Shown: positions 34,943 through 42,604 of the stretch, one piece after another
Numbering within the stretch: the stretch's first letter is position 1
Layout of the letters: each line of letters begins with the position of its first letter
Assembly (NCBI RefSeq): GCF_036289385.1
Contig: NZ_JAYFFH010000001.1
Span: forward strand, 620,001 to 684,000
Length of the DNA: 64,000 bases
Direction: 5' to 3'
From: Anaerofustis butyriciformans
GTDB lineage: Bacteria > Bacillota > Clostridia > Eubacteriales > Anaerofustaceae
The notes under the pieces: model-generated
Seen by the model: only the letters and a program-made list of their open reading frames with translations
Databases searched by the model: none
Told to the model about the DNA's origin: nothing
Position numbers and translations under genes: made by a program

Positions 34943-35345
34943 TTTTTAACGTCCACTCTATAATATCTGCACATTGCTTTACGTTTTTTGATATTTCTTT
35001 ACCCCAAAAACGTAAAACTATCCAACCTTCTTTTTCTAGTTTCTCCGTAACATATTTATCTCTTTGTATATTTTTTTCAATTTTAGAAATCCAAAATTTC
35101 TGATTATTTTTAAAATCATTTTTTTTGTTTTCCCAATCAAAACCATGCCAGAATTCACTATCACAAAAAACTGCTATTTTTTTACCTTTGAATACTATAT
35201 CAGGTTTACCCAAAATCGAATTAACATTTTTTTGATACCTTAATCCCCTACCCCATAACTCTTTTCTTAATATTAGTTCTATTTTTGTATCCTTATTCTT
35301 TATTTTAGACATATTATCATGTATCTGTTGTTTTGTCTTCTTCAT
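34929..35345 (-). CDS. vsr: Very-short-patch repair endonuclease (Vsr)
   Basis: 138 aa. 'KKTKQQIHDNMSKIKNKDTKIELILRKELWGRGLRYQKN' and 'GKPDIVFKGKKIAVFCDSEFWHGFDW' are Vsr signatures, including catalytic Asp and His residues. It nicks next to T:G mismatches made when 5-methylcytosine deaminates, offsetting the mutagenic cost of the adjacent methylase. First gene of the vsr-methylase-endonuclease operon. Confidence 0.93.
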   Translation of the reverse strand: MKKTKQQIHDNMSKIKNKDTKIELILRKELWGRGLRYQKNVNSILGKPDIVFKGKKIAVFCDSEFWHGFDWENKKNDFKNNQKFWISKIEKNIQRDKYVTEKLEKEGWIVLRFWGKEISKNVKQCADIIEWTLKNGRD

Positions 35346-35380
35346 AAAATACCTTAAATTTTTTTAATTTTGCTCATACA

Positions 35381-35409
35381 AGAATAACACAAAAAAAAAT
35401 AATGTTCAA
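35381..35409 (-). promoter_or_regulatory. Promoter of the vsr-methylase-endonuclease operon
   Basis: Minus strand TTGAAC (35404-35409), 17-nt spacer, TATTCT (35381-35386), about 35 nt before vsr and after the XRE terminator. Confidence 0.6.
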
Positions 35410-35430
35410 TATCTTCAAATTTATTCAATA

Positions 35431-35453
35431 AAAAAAGAGATCTAACTCTTTTT
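35431..35453 (-). terminator. Terminator of the XRE regulator genes
   Basis: AAAAAAGAG pairs with CTCTTTTTT across TTAGAT (minus strand) and ends in a T run. Confidence 0.8.
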
Positions 35454-35759
35454 TTAGATTAAACCTTTAATTAATTTTGCAATATTATCTAATTGTTCTT
35501 TATTTAATTTCTTCAAATCATCAACTACTTCACCAATTTTTTCTGGATTATCATTTTCTATATCAAAAAATTCACTTGGAGAAATATTTAAAAAATCACA
35601 AATAGAAAAGAAAACAGACATAGACGGAAGAGCTTTCCCATTTTCAATATTATTAATATAACCTGGATTTTGACCTAAGGATAAACTCATATATCTTGCT
35701 GAAACACCTTTTTCTAACCTTAGCTTTGATAATCTATCTGCAAACTCATTTTTAAACAT
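35454..35759 (-). CDS. XRE-family HTH regulator (third of three)
   Basis: 101 aa. Helix-turn-helix in the first 65 residues ('FADRLSKLRLEKGVSARYMSLSLGQNPGYINNIENGKALPSMSVFFSICDFLNISPSEFFD') and a short C-terminal helix. It is similar in size and layout to the gene at 36086. It lies just upstream of vsr and is a candidate controller protein of the restriction system; no C-box was recognised. Confidence 0.85.
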   Translation of the reverse strand: MFKNEFADRLSKLRLEKGVSARYMSLSLGQNPGYINNIENGKALPSMSVFFSICDFLNISPSEFFDIENDNPEKIGEVVDDLKKLNKEQLDNIAKLIKGLI

Positions 35760-35823
35760 GTTATCACCATAATTATTCTATTTTGTACTATAAGATTTTA
35801 TTTAATTAAACATATTATTTTTT

Positions 35824-36066
35824 CTACTTCAATTCCTGCTCTAAACTATTAAACTCTTTTGTATCAAAAAATTGTGCTAAAGTTATATCAAGTCCATCAC
35901 ATATCATTTTTATTGTAATAATTGTAGGATTTTTACTTCTTCCATACAAAATACTTTTTAATGATGACGGAGGAATTGCACTTATATTTGCCAATTTATT
36001 TACTGATATATTTCTTTCATCACATAATTGTAATATTCTAAATTTAACGGCTTCTACTGTATTCAT
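35824..36066 (-). CDS. XRE-family HTH regulator (second of three)
   Basis: 80 aa, essentially only the DNA-binding domain ('RILQLCDERNISVNKLANISAIPPSSLKSILYGRSKNPTIITIKMICDGLDITLAQFFD'). The ATG at 36066 has AAGGA 7 nt upstream; a longer reading from 36096 would overlap the preceding gene. Single-domain Cro/C-protein type. Confidence 0.85.
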   Translation of the reverse strand: MNTVEAVKFRILQLCDERNISVNKLANISAIPPSSLKSILYGRSKNPTIITIKMICDGLDITLAQFFDTKEFNSLEQELK

Positions 36067-36085
36067 GTAATAATCCTTTATTTTA

Positions 36086-36400
36086 TTATGCTTCATTATT
36101 CATTCTTTTACATATATCCAATATTATTTTTAAATCATCTTCATTCATCATGGACAAATATTTATTTATATCATTATATAAAATTGGTTCTTTTATTTTT
36201 TCATCAAAAAATACACTTGGTGTTACTCCAAGATAGTCACAAATATATAAAAATTCTGTCATAGAAGGTAATGTTCTACCAGAAGCAATACTTTGAATAT
36301 ATCCTTTACTATGTCCCAAATCAGTACTCATTCTATATTCTGATACATTTTTCTTTATTCTTAATTCTGTTATTCTTTTACTTATAAAATTTTTGTCCAT
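36086..36400 (-). CDS. XRE-family HTH regulator (first of three)
   Basis: 104 aa. HTH with 'ITELRIKKNVSEYRMSTDLGHSKGYIQSIASGRTLPSMTEFLYICDYLGVTPSVFFDE', paralogous to the gene at 35454. GAGG 7 nt before the ATG. It is divergent from the SLOG gene at 36530, whose promoter holds a palindromic operator, so this protein is the leading candidate repressor. Confidence 0.87.
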   Translation of the reverse strand: MDKNFISKRITELRIKKNVSEYRMSTDLGHSKGYIQSIASGRTLPSMTEFLYICDYLGVTPSVFFDEKIKEPILYNDINKYLSMMNEDDLKIILDICKRMNNEA

Positions 36401-36468
36401 AATTTAACCTCTTTTGTATTATAGACGTTAAAAATATATAATATTACTATTTAAATTATCTATTTTTA

Positions 36469-36497
36469 TTGATTATTACCGTTTAAAACGGTACAAT
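36469..36497 (+). promoter_or_regulatory. Promoter with palindromic operator in the spacer
   Basis: TTGATT (36469-36474), 17-nt spacer, TACAAT (36492-36497). TACCGTTT-A-AAACGGTA (36477-36493) fills the spacer, so a bound repressor would block polymerase. The CGTTTAAAACG core is shared with 18365-18381. Confidence 0.7.
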
Positions 36498-36529
36498 ATA
36501 AATATATTTTACGAAAGGACGGAAAAGGC

Positions 36530-37000
36530 ATGAAATCAAAAACCTGTTGTTTTAGCGGACATAGAAATATCCCCGCTGATAAAGAAGAAGAAATAAGAAT
36601 AAAATTAATTGAAGAATTAGAAAAACTTATAAATAAAGGATATCGTTTTTTTGCTGCCGGAGGTGCTTTAGGATTTGATACAATGGCAGCAATAGAAGTT
36701 TTAAATTTAAGAAGAAAATACCCTCATATTAAATTAATAATGGTTCTGCCTTGTAAAGACCAATCAAAATACTGGAATAAAGCAGATAAAAATATATATG
36801 AATTTATAAAAAAGCAAAGTGATAAAGTTGTATATACATCAGAATATTACAAAGATAAAAGTTGTATTTTGGATAGAAACAGACTTTTAATTGATAATAG
36901 CAGTGTATGTATTACCTATAAAACAAAAAACACAGGAGGAACTTCTTATACAATAAATTATGCAAAAGAAAAAAATATTAAATTAATAAATTTAGCTTAA
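36530..37000 (+). CDS. SLOG-fold protein, DUF1273/YpsA-like
   Basis: 156 aa. 'CCFSGHRNIP', 'GYRFFAAGGALGFDTMAAIEVLNLRRKYPHIKLIMVLPCKDQ', and 'DRNRLLIDNSSVCITYKTKNTGGTSYTINYAKEKNI' are hallmarks of the SLOG nucleotide-binding fold (DprA/LOG relatives). Function is undefined; SLOG proteins may bind or generate nucleotide signals and are common in accessory DNA. It lies at the outer edge of the restriction cassette with a repressible-looking promoter. Confidence 0.85.
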   Translation: MKSKTCCFSGHRNIPADKEEEIRIKLIEELEKLINKGYRFFAAGGALGFDTMAAIEVLNLRRKYPHIKLIMVLPCKDQSKYWNKADKNIYEFIKKQSDKVVYTSEYYKDKSCILDRNRLLIDNSSVCITYKTKNTGGTSYTINYAKEKNIKLINLA

Positions 37001-37020
37001 ATATATTTTATAAAACAAAA

Positions 37021-37043
37021 AAAAGAGGCAAAGCCTCTTTTTT
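37021..37043. terminator. Bidirectional terminator between SLOG gene and gpmI
   Basis: AAAGAGGC-AAA-GCCTCTTT with A and T runs on the two sides. Confidence 0.92.
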
Positions 37044-37050
37044 AATTCTC

Positions 37051-38565
37051 TTATTTTTCAACAAAAGATTTACCTGTCATTTCTTCAGGTTGTTCAATAT
37101 CCATTAAGTCAAGTATTGTTGGAGCAACATCACATAAAGCAGCATCGTCTTTTACTCCTTTAATTAATTTGCTTTCAACTATACATTCAACTTTATTTGT
37201 TGTATGAGCTGTGAATGGTTTTCCATCTTCAAACATTAATTCAGCGTTACCATGGTCAGCTGTAATAATAACATTGTAATCATTATTTTCAGCAGCTTCC
37301 ATAACTTCACCAACACATTTATCAACAGCTTCAACGGCAGCTACAGCCGCATCGAATATACCTGTATGACCAACCATGTCACAATTTGCAAAGTTTACTG
37401 CAATAAAATCGTAATCTTTATTGTTAATTAAATCAACAAGTTTATCTTTTACTTCGTATGCACTCATTTCAGGTTTTAAGTCATATGTTGCAACTTTTGG
37501 AGAAGAAACTAAAACTCTGTCTTCACCTTTATATTCTGTTTCAACACCACCGTTAAAGAAATATGTTACATGAGCATATTTTTCTGTTTCGGCAATTCTA
37601 AGTTGAGTGTATCCGTTATTACTTAAGTATTCACCTAAAGTATTTGTAATAACTTGTGGTTTAAATGCGATTAATACGTTTTTAAAGCTTGCATCATAAT
37701 TTGTGAATGTAACAAAAGTTAAATTCAAATCTTCTTCTCTATCAAAGCCGTCAAAATCATCTTCAACTAAAGCTCTTGTGATTTGTCTTGCTCTGTCAGG
37801 TCTGAAGTTAAAGAATATTACGCTGTCATTCTTAGAAATTTTTGCATCTTCACAAACGATTGTAGGAAGAACAAATTCATCAGTAACATCATTATCATAT
37901 GAATGTTGCATAGCTTCAGTAGCGCTATTAGCTTTTTCACCGATACCATATACTAAAGCATCATATGCTTTTTTTGTTCTTTCCCATCTTGTATCTCTAT
38001 CCATTGCATAGTATCTTCCTGATACTACACCAATTTTACCTACACCGATTTCTTTGATTTTTTCTTCAAGTTCTTCAATGTAGCCTTTACCACTTTTTGG
38101 AGGAGTATCTCTTCCGTCCATATAGCAATGAACATAAACTTTTTCTAAACCTTGTCTTTTAGCAAGTTCAAGTAAAGCATATAAATGTTCATTAGAAGAG
38201 TGAACACCACCGTCAGATACAAGACCCATTAAATGAAGAGCTGAGCCGTTATCTTTAACATTTTGAACAGCTTTTAAAAATTCTTCATTTTCAAAGAAAT
38301 CACCGTCTTTTATAGACTTTGTAATTCTTGTTAGTTCTTGATATACGATTCTTCCTGCACCTAAGTTTAAATGACCAACTTCACTGTTACCCATTTGCCC
38401 GTCAGGAAGACCAACACTTTCTCCACTACAATTTAATAATAAATGAGGATTGTTTTCCCATAATTTATCTAAATTTGGAGTGTTGGCACTATAAACGGCA
38501 TTTCCTTCATGTTTTGTTGAAAATCCAAATCCGTCTAAAATCATTAATAATACTTTATTACTCAT
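37051..38565 (-). CDS. gpmI: Phosphoglycerate mutase, cofactor-independent
   Basis: 504 aa alkaline-phosphatase-fold enzyme with two Mn ions. The catalytic Ser is in 'GQMGNSEVGHLNLGAGR'; metal ligands lie in 'LMILDGFG' and 'TADHGNAE'. It interconverts 3- and 2-phosphoglycerate. ATG at 38565 is preferred because AGGTGG lies just upstream; a GTG 9 nt earlier overlaps that site. Last gene of gap-pgk-tpiA-gpmI. Confidence 0.96.
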   Translation of the reverse strand: MSNKVLLMILDGFGFSTKHEGNAVYSANTPNLDKLWENNPHLLLNCSGESVGLPDGQMGNSEVGHLNLGAGRIVYQELTRITKSIKDGDFFENEEFLKAVQNVKDNGSALHLMGLVSDGGVHSSNEHLYALLELAKRQGLEKVYVHCYMDGRDTPPKSGKGYIEELEEKIKEIGVGKIGVVSGRYYAMDRDTRWERTKKAYDALVYGIGEKANSATEAMQHSYDNDVTDEFVLPTIVCEDAKISKNDSVIFFNFRPDRARQITRALVEDDFDGFDREEDLNLTFVTFTNYDASFKNVLIAFKPQVITNTLGEYLSNNGYTQLRIAETEKYAHVTYFFNGGVETEYKGEDRVLVSSPKVATYDLKPEMSAYEVKDKLVDLINNKDYDFIAVNFANCDMVGHTGIFDAAVAAVEAVDKCVGEVMEAAENNDYNVIITADHGNAELMFEDGKPFTAHTTNKVECIVESKLIKGVKDDAALCDVAPTILDLMDIEQPEEMTGKSFVEK

Positions 38566-38577
38566 TAATTCCACCTA

Positions 38578-39333
38578 TTATAGTTCTTTGTAGTTTACAA
38601 GTGTAACAAAATCAGCTTTTAAGCTTGCTCCACCAACTAAAGCACCGTCGATGTCGCTCATAGACATTAAAGCTTTTACGTTACCTGCGTTAACACTACC
38701 ACCGTAAAGAATTCTCATTGCTTCTGCAACTTCTTCACCAAGTAATTCTTTAACAAGGCTTCTAATGTAACCGCAAGCTTCGTTAGCTTGTTCATCAGTA
38801 GCTGTTTTACCTGTACCGATAGCCCAAACTGGTTCATAAGCAAGAATAATTTTCTTAGCATCTTCAGCTGAGATACCTTCAAGTAATTTTGTTGTTTGTT
38901 CTTTTAATACATCAAAAGCTTTTCCGCTTTCTCTTTCTTCTAGTGTTTCACCAACACATGGAATTGGAATTAAGCCTTTTGCTAAAGCTTTCTTTGTTTT
39001 TTTGTTTACGCCTTCATCAGTTTCGTTGAAGTATTGTCTTCTTTCACTGTGACCGATGATTACATATTTACAACCAGCTTCAATAATCATATCAGCTGTT
39101 ACTTCACCTGTGTAAGCACCACTATCTTCAAAATAAATATTTTGAGCACCGATACCAACATTAGTACCTTTTGTAGCTTCAACAGCAGCAGGAATTGTCA
39201 TATAAGTTGGGCAAATTACAACTTCAGGATCTGCTACATTGATTTTATCTAAAAATTCATTAAAAAATTCTTTTGCTTCGGCAGCTGTTTTGTTCATTTT
39301 CCAGTTTCCGGCAATTACTGTTTTTCTTGACAT
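38578..39333 (-). CDS. tpiA: Triosephosphate isomerase
   Basis: 251 aa. 'AGNWKMNKT' (catalytic Asn and Lys), 'IIGHSERR' (His), 'AYEPVWAIGTGKTAT' (Glu and the mobile loop), 'LYGGSVN'. It interconverts DHAP and glyceraldehyde-3-phosphate. Ribosome site AAAGGAG; 12 nt before gpmI. Confidence 0.97.
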   Translation of the reverse strand: MSRKTVIAGNWKMNKTAAEAKEFFNEFLDKINVADPEVVICPTYMTIPAAVEATKGTNVGIGAQNIYFEDSGAYTGEVTADMIIEAGCKYVIIGHSERRQYFNETDEGVNKKTKKALAKGLIPIPCVGETLEERESGKAFDVLKEQTTKLLEGISAEDAKKIILAYEPVWAIGTGKTATDEQANEACGYIRSLVKELLGEEVAEAMRILYGGSVNAGNVKALMSMSDIDGALVGGASLKADFVTLVNYKEL

Positions 39334-39366
39334 TTTATATATTTCTCCTTTAATTACTAAAATTGT

Positions 39367-40572
39367 TTATTTGTCGTTTGCTGCAACAACACCAGGAAGG
39401 TCTTTACCTTCTAAGAATTCAAGGCTGGCACCGCCACCTGTTGAGATATGAGTCATTTTGTCACCAAAACCAAGTTGGTTAACAGCAGCAGCAGAGTCAC
39501 CACCACCGATAATTGTTGTAGCGTCTGTATCAGCAAGAGCTTTAGCTACAGCCATTGTACCTTTTGCAAGAATTGGGTTTTCAAATACACCCATAGGTCC
39601 GTTCCAAACAACTGTTTTTGCAGATTTAACTTCATTTGCAAATAATTCAGCTGTTTTTGTTCCGATATCAAGTCCCATCATGTCAGCAGGGATTTTATTA
39701 GAATCAACTACTGTGATTTCAATTTCAGCATCGATTGGATCTGGGAAATCTTTTGTGATTGTTGTATCGATAGGAAGTAATAATTTTTTGCCAAGTTCTT
39801 CAGCTTTAGCCATCATTTCTTTACAGTAATCAATTTTAGAATCATCAACTAATGATGTACCAACTTCATATCCTTTAGCTTTAAGGAATGTATAAGCCAT
39901 ACCACCACCGATGATTAATGTATCACATTTTTCAAGTAAGTTGTTGATTACGTTTAATTTATCAGCAACTTTAGCACCACCTAAAATTGAAACAAATGGT
40001 CTTTCAGGATTGTTTACAGCATTACCTAAGAAGTCGATTTCTTTTTGCATTAAGTAACCAACTACAGCTGTGTCAACATATTCTGTTACACCAACGTTTG
40101 AGCAGTGAGCTCTATGAGCTGTACCGAAAGCATCGTTAACAAAAATATCACAAAGTGAAGCTAAGTCTTTGCTTAATGCTTCGCCGTTTTTTGTTTCTTC
40201 AGCTCTGTAACGTGTATTTTGAAGTAAAACAACATCTCCGTCGTTCATTTCAGCAACTGCTTTTTTAGCGTTTTCTCCTACTACATTGTCATCAGCTGCA
40301 AAAACAACTTCTTTACCTAATTTTTCAGATAATCTTTTTGCAACAGGTGCTAAAGATAATTCTGGTTTTGGTTCTCCTTTTGGTTTTCCTAAGTGAGAAC
40401 ATAAAATAACTTTACCACCGTCGTTCATTACTTTTTTAATTGTTGGAAGAGCAGCATTAATTCTGTTTTCGTCTGTGATTTCACCATCTTTTAAAGGTAC
40501 GTTAAAGTCACATCTGATTAATACTCTTTTTCCTTTTACATTTATATCATCTACTGATTTTTTATTTAGCAT
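39367..40572 (-). CDS. pgk: Phosphoglycerate kinase
   Basis: 401 aa. 'RCDFNVPL', 'SHLGKPKG', 'LLQNTRYRAEET', 'NDAFGTAHRAH', and 'IIGGGDSAAAVNQLG' in the nucleotide domain. It forms ATP from 1,3-bisphosphoglycerate. AGGAG lies about 9 nt before the ATG. A GC-rich terminator-like hairpin separates it from gap. Confidence 0.97.
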   Translation of the reverse strand: MLNKKSVDDINVKGKRVLIRCDFNVPLKDGEITDENRINAALPTIKKVMNDGGKVILCSHLGKPKGEPKPELSLAPVAKRLSEKLGKEVVFAADDNVVGENAKKAVAEMNDGDVVLLQNTRYRAEETKNGEALSKDLASLCDIFVNDAFGTAHRAHCSNVGVTEYVDTAVVGYLMQKEIDFLGNAVNNPERPFVSILGGAKVADKLNVINNLLEKCDTLIIGGGMAYTFLKAKGYEVGTSLVDDSKIDYCKEMMAKAEELGKKLLLPIDTTITKDFPDPIDAEIEITVVDSNKIPADMMGLDIGTKTAELFANEVKSAKTVVWNGPMGVFENPILAKGTMAVAKALADTDATTIIGGGDSAAAVNQLGFGDKMTHISTGGGASLEFLEGKDLPGVVAANDK

Positions 40573-40600
40573 CTAAGAGTGCTCCTTTCAATTTTTTGTA

Positions 40601-40635
40601 AATAAAAAGGTCCGGGCCAGTAATGATCCCGGACC
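40601..40635 (-). terminator. Intercistronic hairpin between gap and pgk
   Basis: Minus strand GGTCCGGG pairs with CCCGGACC across an 11-nt loop, followed by TTTTTATTT. By far the most GC-rich structure nearby. Probably a partial terminator or RNA stabiliser that gives gap mRNA in excess over pgk. It contains two CCGG sites. Confidence 0.8.
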
Positions 40636-40675
40636 CATTTTGGATCTTTGTAAGTTTTACTTTGTTTAGAATTAA

Positions 40676-41689
40676 TTAAGCTAATTCTGAGAAGTATTTG
40701 ATTGTTCTTACCATTTGGCTTGTGTAAGAGTTTTCGTTATCATACCAAGATACAACTTGAACTTGTGTATCACCGTTTTCCATTGGTGAAACCATTGTTT
40801 GTGTAGCATCGAATAAAGAACCATATCTCATACCTACGATATCGCTAGATACTAATTCTTCTTCTGTGTATCCGTAAGATTCTGTTTGAGCTGCTTTCAT
40901 AGCTTCGTTGATTTGTTCAACTGTTACATTACCTTTAACAACAGCTACTAAGATTGTTGTAGAACCTGTAGGAGTTGGAACTCTTTGAGCAGAACCGATT
41001 AATTTACCGTTAAGTTCTGGAATAACTAAACCGATAGCTTTTGCAGCACCTGTTGAGTTAGGAACGATGTTAACTGCAGCTGCTCTAGATCTTCTTAAGT
41101 CACCTTTTCTTTGTGGTCCGTCAAGAGTCATTTGGTCACCTGTGTAAGCATGAATTGTGCTCATGATACCAGATTGGATTGGAGCTAAATCGTTTAATGC
41201 TTTAGCCATTGGAGCTAAACAGTTTGTTGTACAAGAAGCTGCAGAAATAACTGTATCTTCTGGTTTTAATGTTTCATGGTTTACATTGTAAACGATTGTT
41301 GGAAGGTCGTTTCCTGCAGGAGCAGAGATAACAACTTTTCTAGCACCAGCTTCGATGTGAGCTTCTGCTTTTGCTTTTGATGTATAGAAACCTGTACATT
41401 CAAGTACTACGTCTACACCGATTTCTCCCCAAGGAAGGTTTTTAGCGTCAGCTTCTGCATAAATTTTGATTTCTTTTCCATCGATAATGATAGAATCATC
41501 AGTTACAGATACTTTGTCTGCTAATTCATATCTACCTTGAGATGAGTCATATTTTAATAAATGTGCTAACATCTTTGGAGAAGTTAAGTCGTTGATTGCA
41601 ACAACTTCATAACCTTCAGCGCCAAACATTTGTCTGAATGCTAACCTCCCAATTCTACCAAATCCGTTAATAGCTACTTTTACTGCCAT
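40676..41689 (-). CDS. gap: Glyceraldehyde-3-phosphate dehydrogenase
   Basis: 337 aa. NAD-binding 'INGFGRIGR', catalytic 'SAASCTTNCLAP' (Cys in SCTTN), 'HAYTGDQ' and 'SWYDNE'. It oxidises glyceraldehyde-3-phosphate with phosphate and NAD+. First gene of the glycolytic unit. GGAGG site. No cggR regulator precedes it, unlike many Bacillota. Confidence 0.97.
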   Translation of the reverse strand: MAVKVAINGFGRIGRLAFRQMFGAEGYEVVAINDLTSPKMLAHLLKYDSSQGRYELADKVSVTDDSIIIDGKEIKIYAEADAKNLPWGEIGVDVVLECTGFYTSKAKAEAHIEAGARKVVISAPAGNDLPTIVYNVNHETLKPEDTVISAASCTTNCLAPMAKALNDLAPIQSGIMSTIHAYTGDQMTLDGPQRKGDLRRSRAAAVNIVPNSTGAAKAIGLVIPELNGKLIGSAQRVPTPTGSTTILVAVVKGNVTVEQINEAMKAAQTESYGYTEEELVSSDIVGMRYGSLFDATQTMVSPMENGDTQVQVVSWYDNENSYTSQMVRTIKYFSELA

Positions 41690-41734
41690 AATAAAATTCC
41701 TCCTAAATATTATAATTATTTATTATTTTTTCTT

Positions 41735-41754
41735 GAAGTTCCAAACAGAACTTC
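41735..41754 (-). promoter_or_regulatory. Hairpin in the gap leader
   Basis: GAAGTTC and GAACTTC around a 6-nt loop in the 5' leader, roughly 50 nt before gap. It could stabilise the mRNA or bind a regulator. Confidence 0.5.
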
Positions 41755-41813
41755 TAAATAGTAGCAAGTTTAAATTAGCCCCAATATTCGAGCATAAATT
41801 GAACTTTAAGAGT

Positions 41814-41842
41814 ATTATATATAAAAAAATTACTAAAATCAA
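41814..41842 (-). promoter_or_regulatory. gap promoter
   Basis: Minus strand TTGATT (41837-41842), 17-nt spacer, perfect TATAAT (41814-41819), leaving a leader of about 120 nt. From 41843 to 42034 I see only AT-rich sequence. Confidence 0.8.
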
Positions 41843-42034
41843 TAATTTATATGAAAAATGAATCAACTTTTTTTTAAAATTTAAACAGTTTTGTTTATTT
41901 TTAGTTTTAGTATTAGTGTTATGCTATTTTCAAATTTTTTCAATAAAATTTTTTTATTTGACTACTTACTTTTATTTATGAAAATCTTATTTTTAATAAT
42001 ATTTACATAGGTATTTTAATGTATACATCATATT

Positions 42035-42412
42035 TTATTTTTCAATTATAAAAGATTGTAAACTTTTTTTACATCCATTTTTCTCATAAAAATTTTGGGT
42101 TCCAGGTTTTGAACCGAAATATAACATTGTAGGTGTATGTTCTTTTGCAAGTTCTAAAAGTTTACTTCCTATCCCCTTCTTTTGATACTCTGGAAGTACA
42201 AGAAGCTCAGTTATTGTTCCAAAAAAGTATCCGTCTGTTAATATTCTTATGCATCCAATAAGTTTTTCTTCGTCATAAGCAGTTATATTCATGGTTTTTG
42301 TTAAAGCATTTTTTGTTTTTAAAACATCATACTCACCTTTCCAAATTTGATTTACAAAGAAAATAAAATCTTTTACATTAATATCTTTATCATCTATTTT
42401 ATAATTCATCAT
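42035..42412 (-). CDS. GNAT-family acetyltransferase
   Basis: 125 aa, one GNAT domain: 'ELLVLPEYQKKGIGSKLLELAKEH' is the acetyl-CoA loop and 'TQNFYEKNGCKKS' the usual end. Substrate unknown. AGGA lies 8 nt before the ATG pair. Stands alone between serC and gap. Confidence 0.88.
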   Translation of the reverse strand: MMNYKIDDKDINVKDFIFFVNQIWKGEYDVLKTKNALTKTMNITAYDEEKLIGCIRILTDGYFFGTITELLVLPEYQKKGIGSKLLELAKEHTPTMLYFGSKPGTQNFYEKNGCKKSLQSFIIEK

Positions 42413-42574
42413 TTTTCATATCCTATCTAAGTATTCATGATATTATTAAATATTTATTTTAAATATATTTAATATATTAATAAAAACAATAATATTATTT
42501 TATACTTTATACATATATAATAAAATTATTACATAAATTATAATTTATTATTTAAAAAATTTAATATATAAAAT

Positions 42575-42600
42575 AAAAAAGCGTCGGTAATCCGACGCTT
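42575..42600 (-). terminator. serC terminator
   Basis: GCGTCGG/CCGACGC with a 4-nt loop and a T run on the minus strand, 4 nt after serC. Confidence 0.92.
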
Positions 42601-42604
42601 TATA

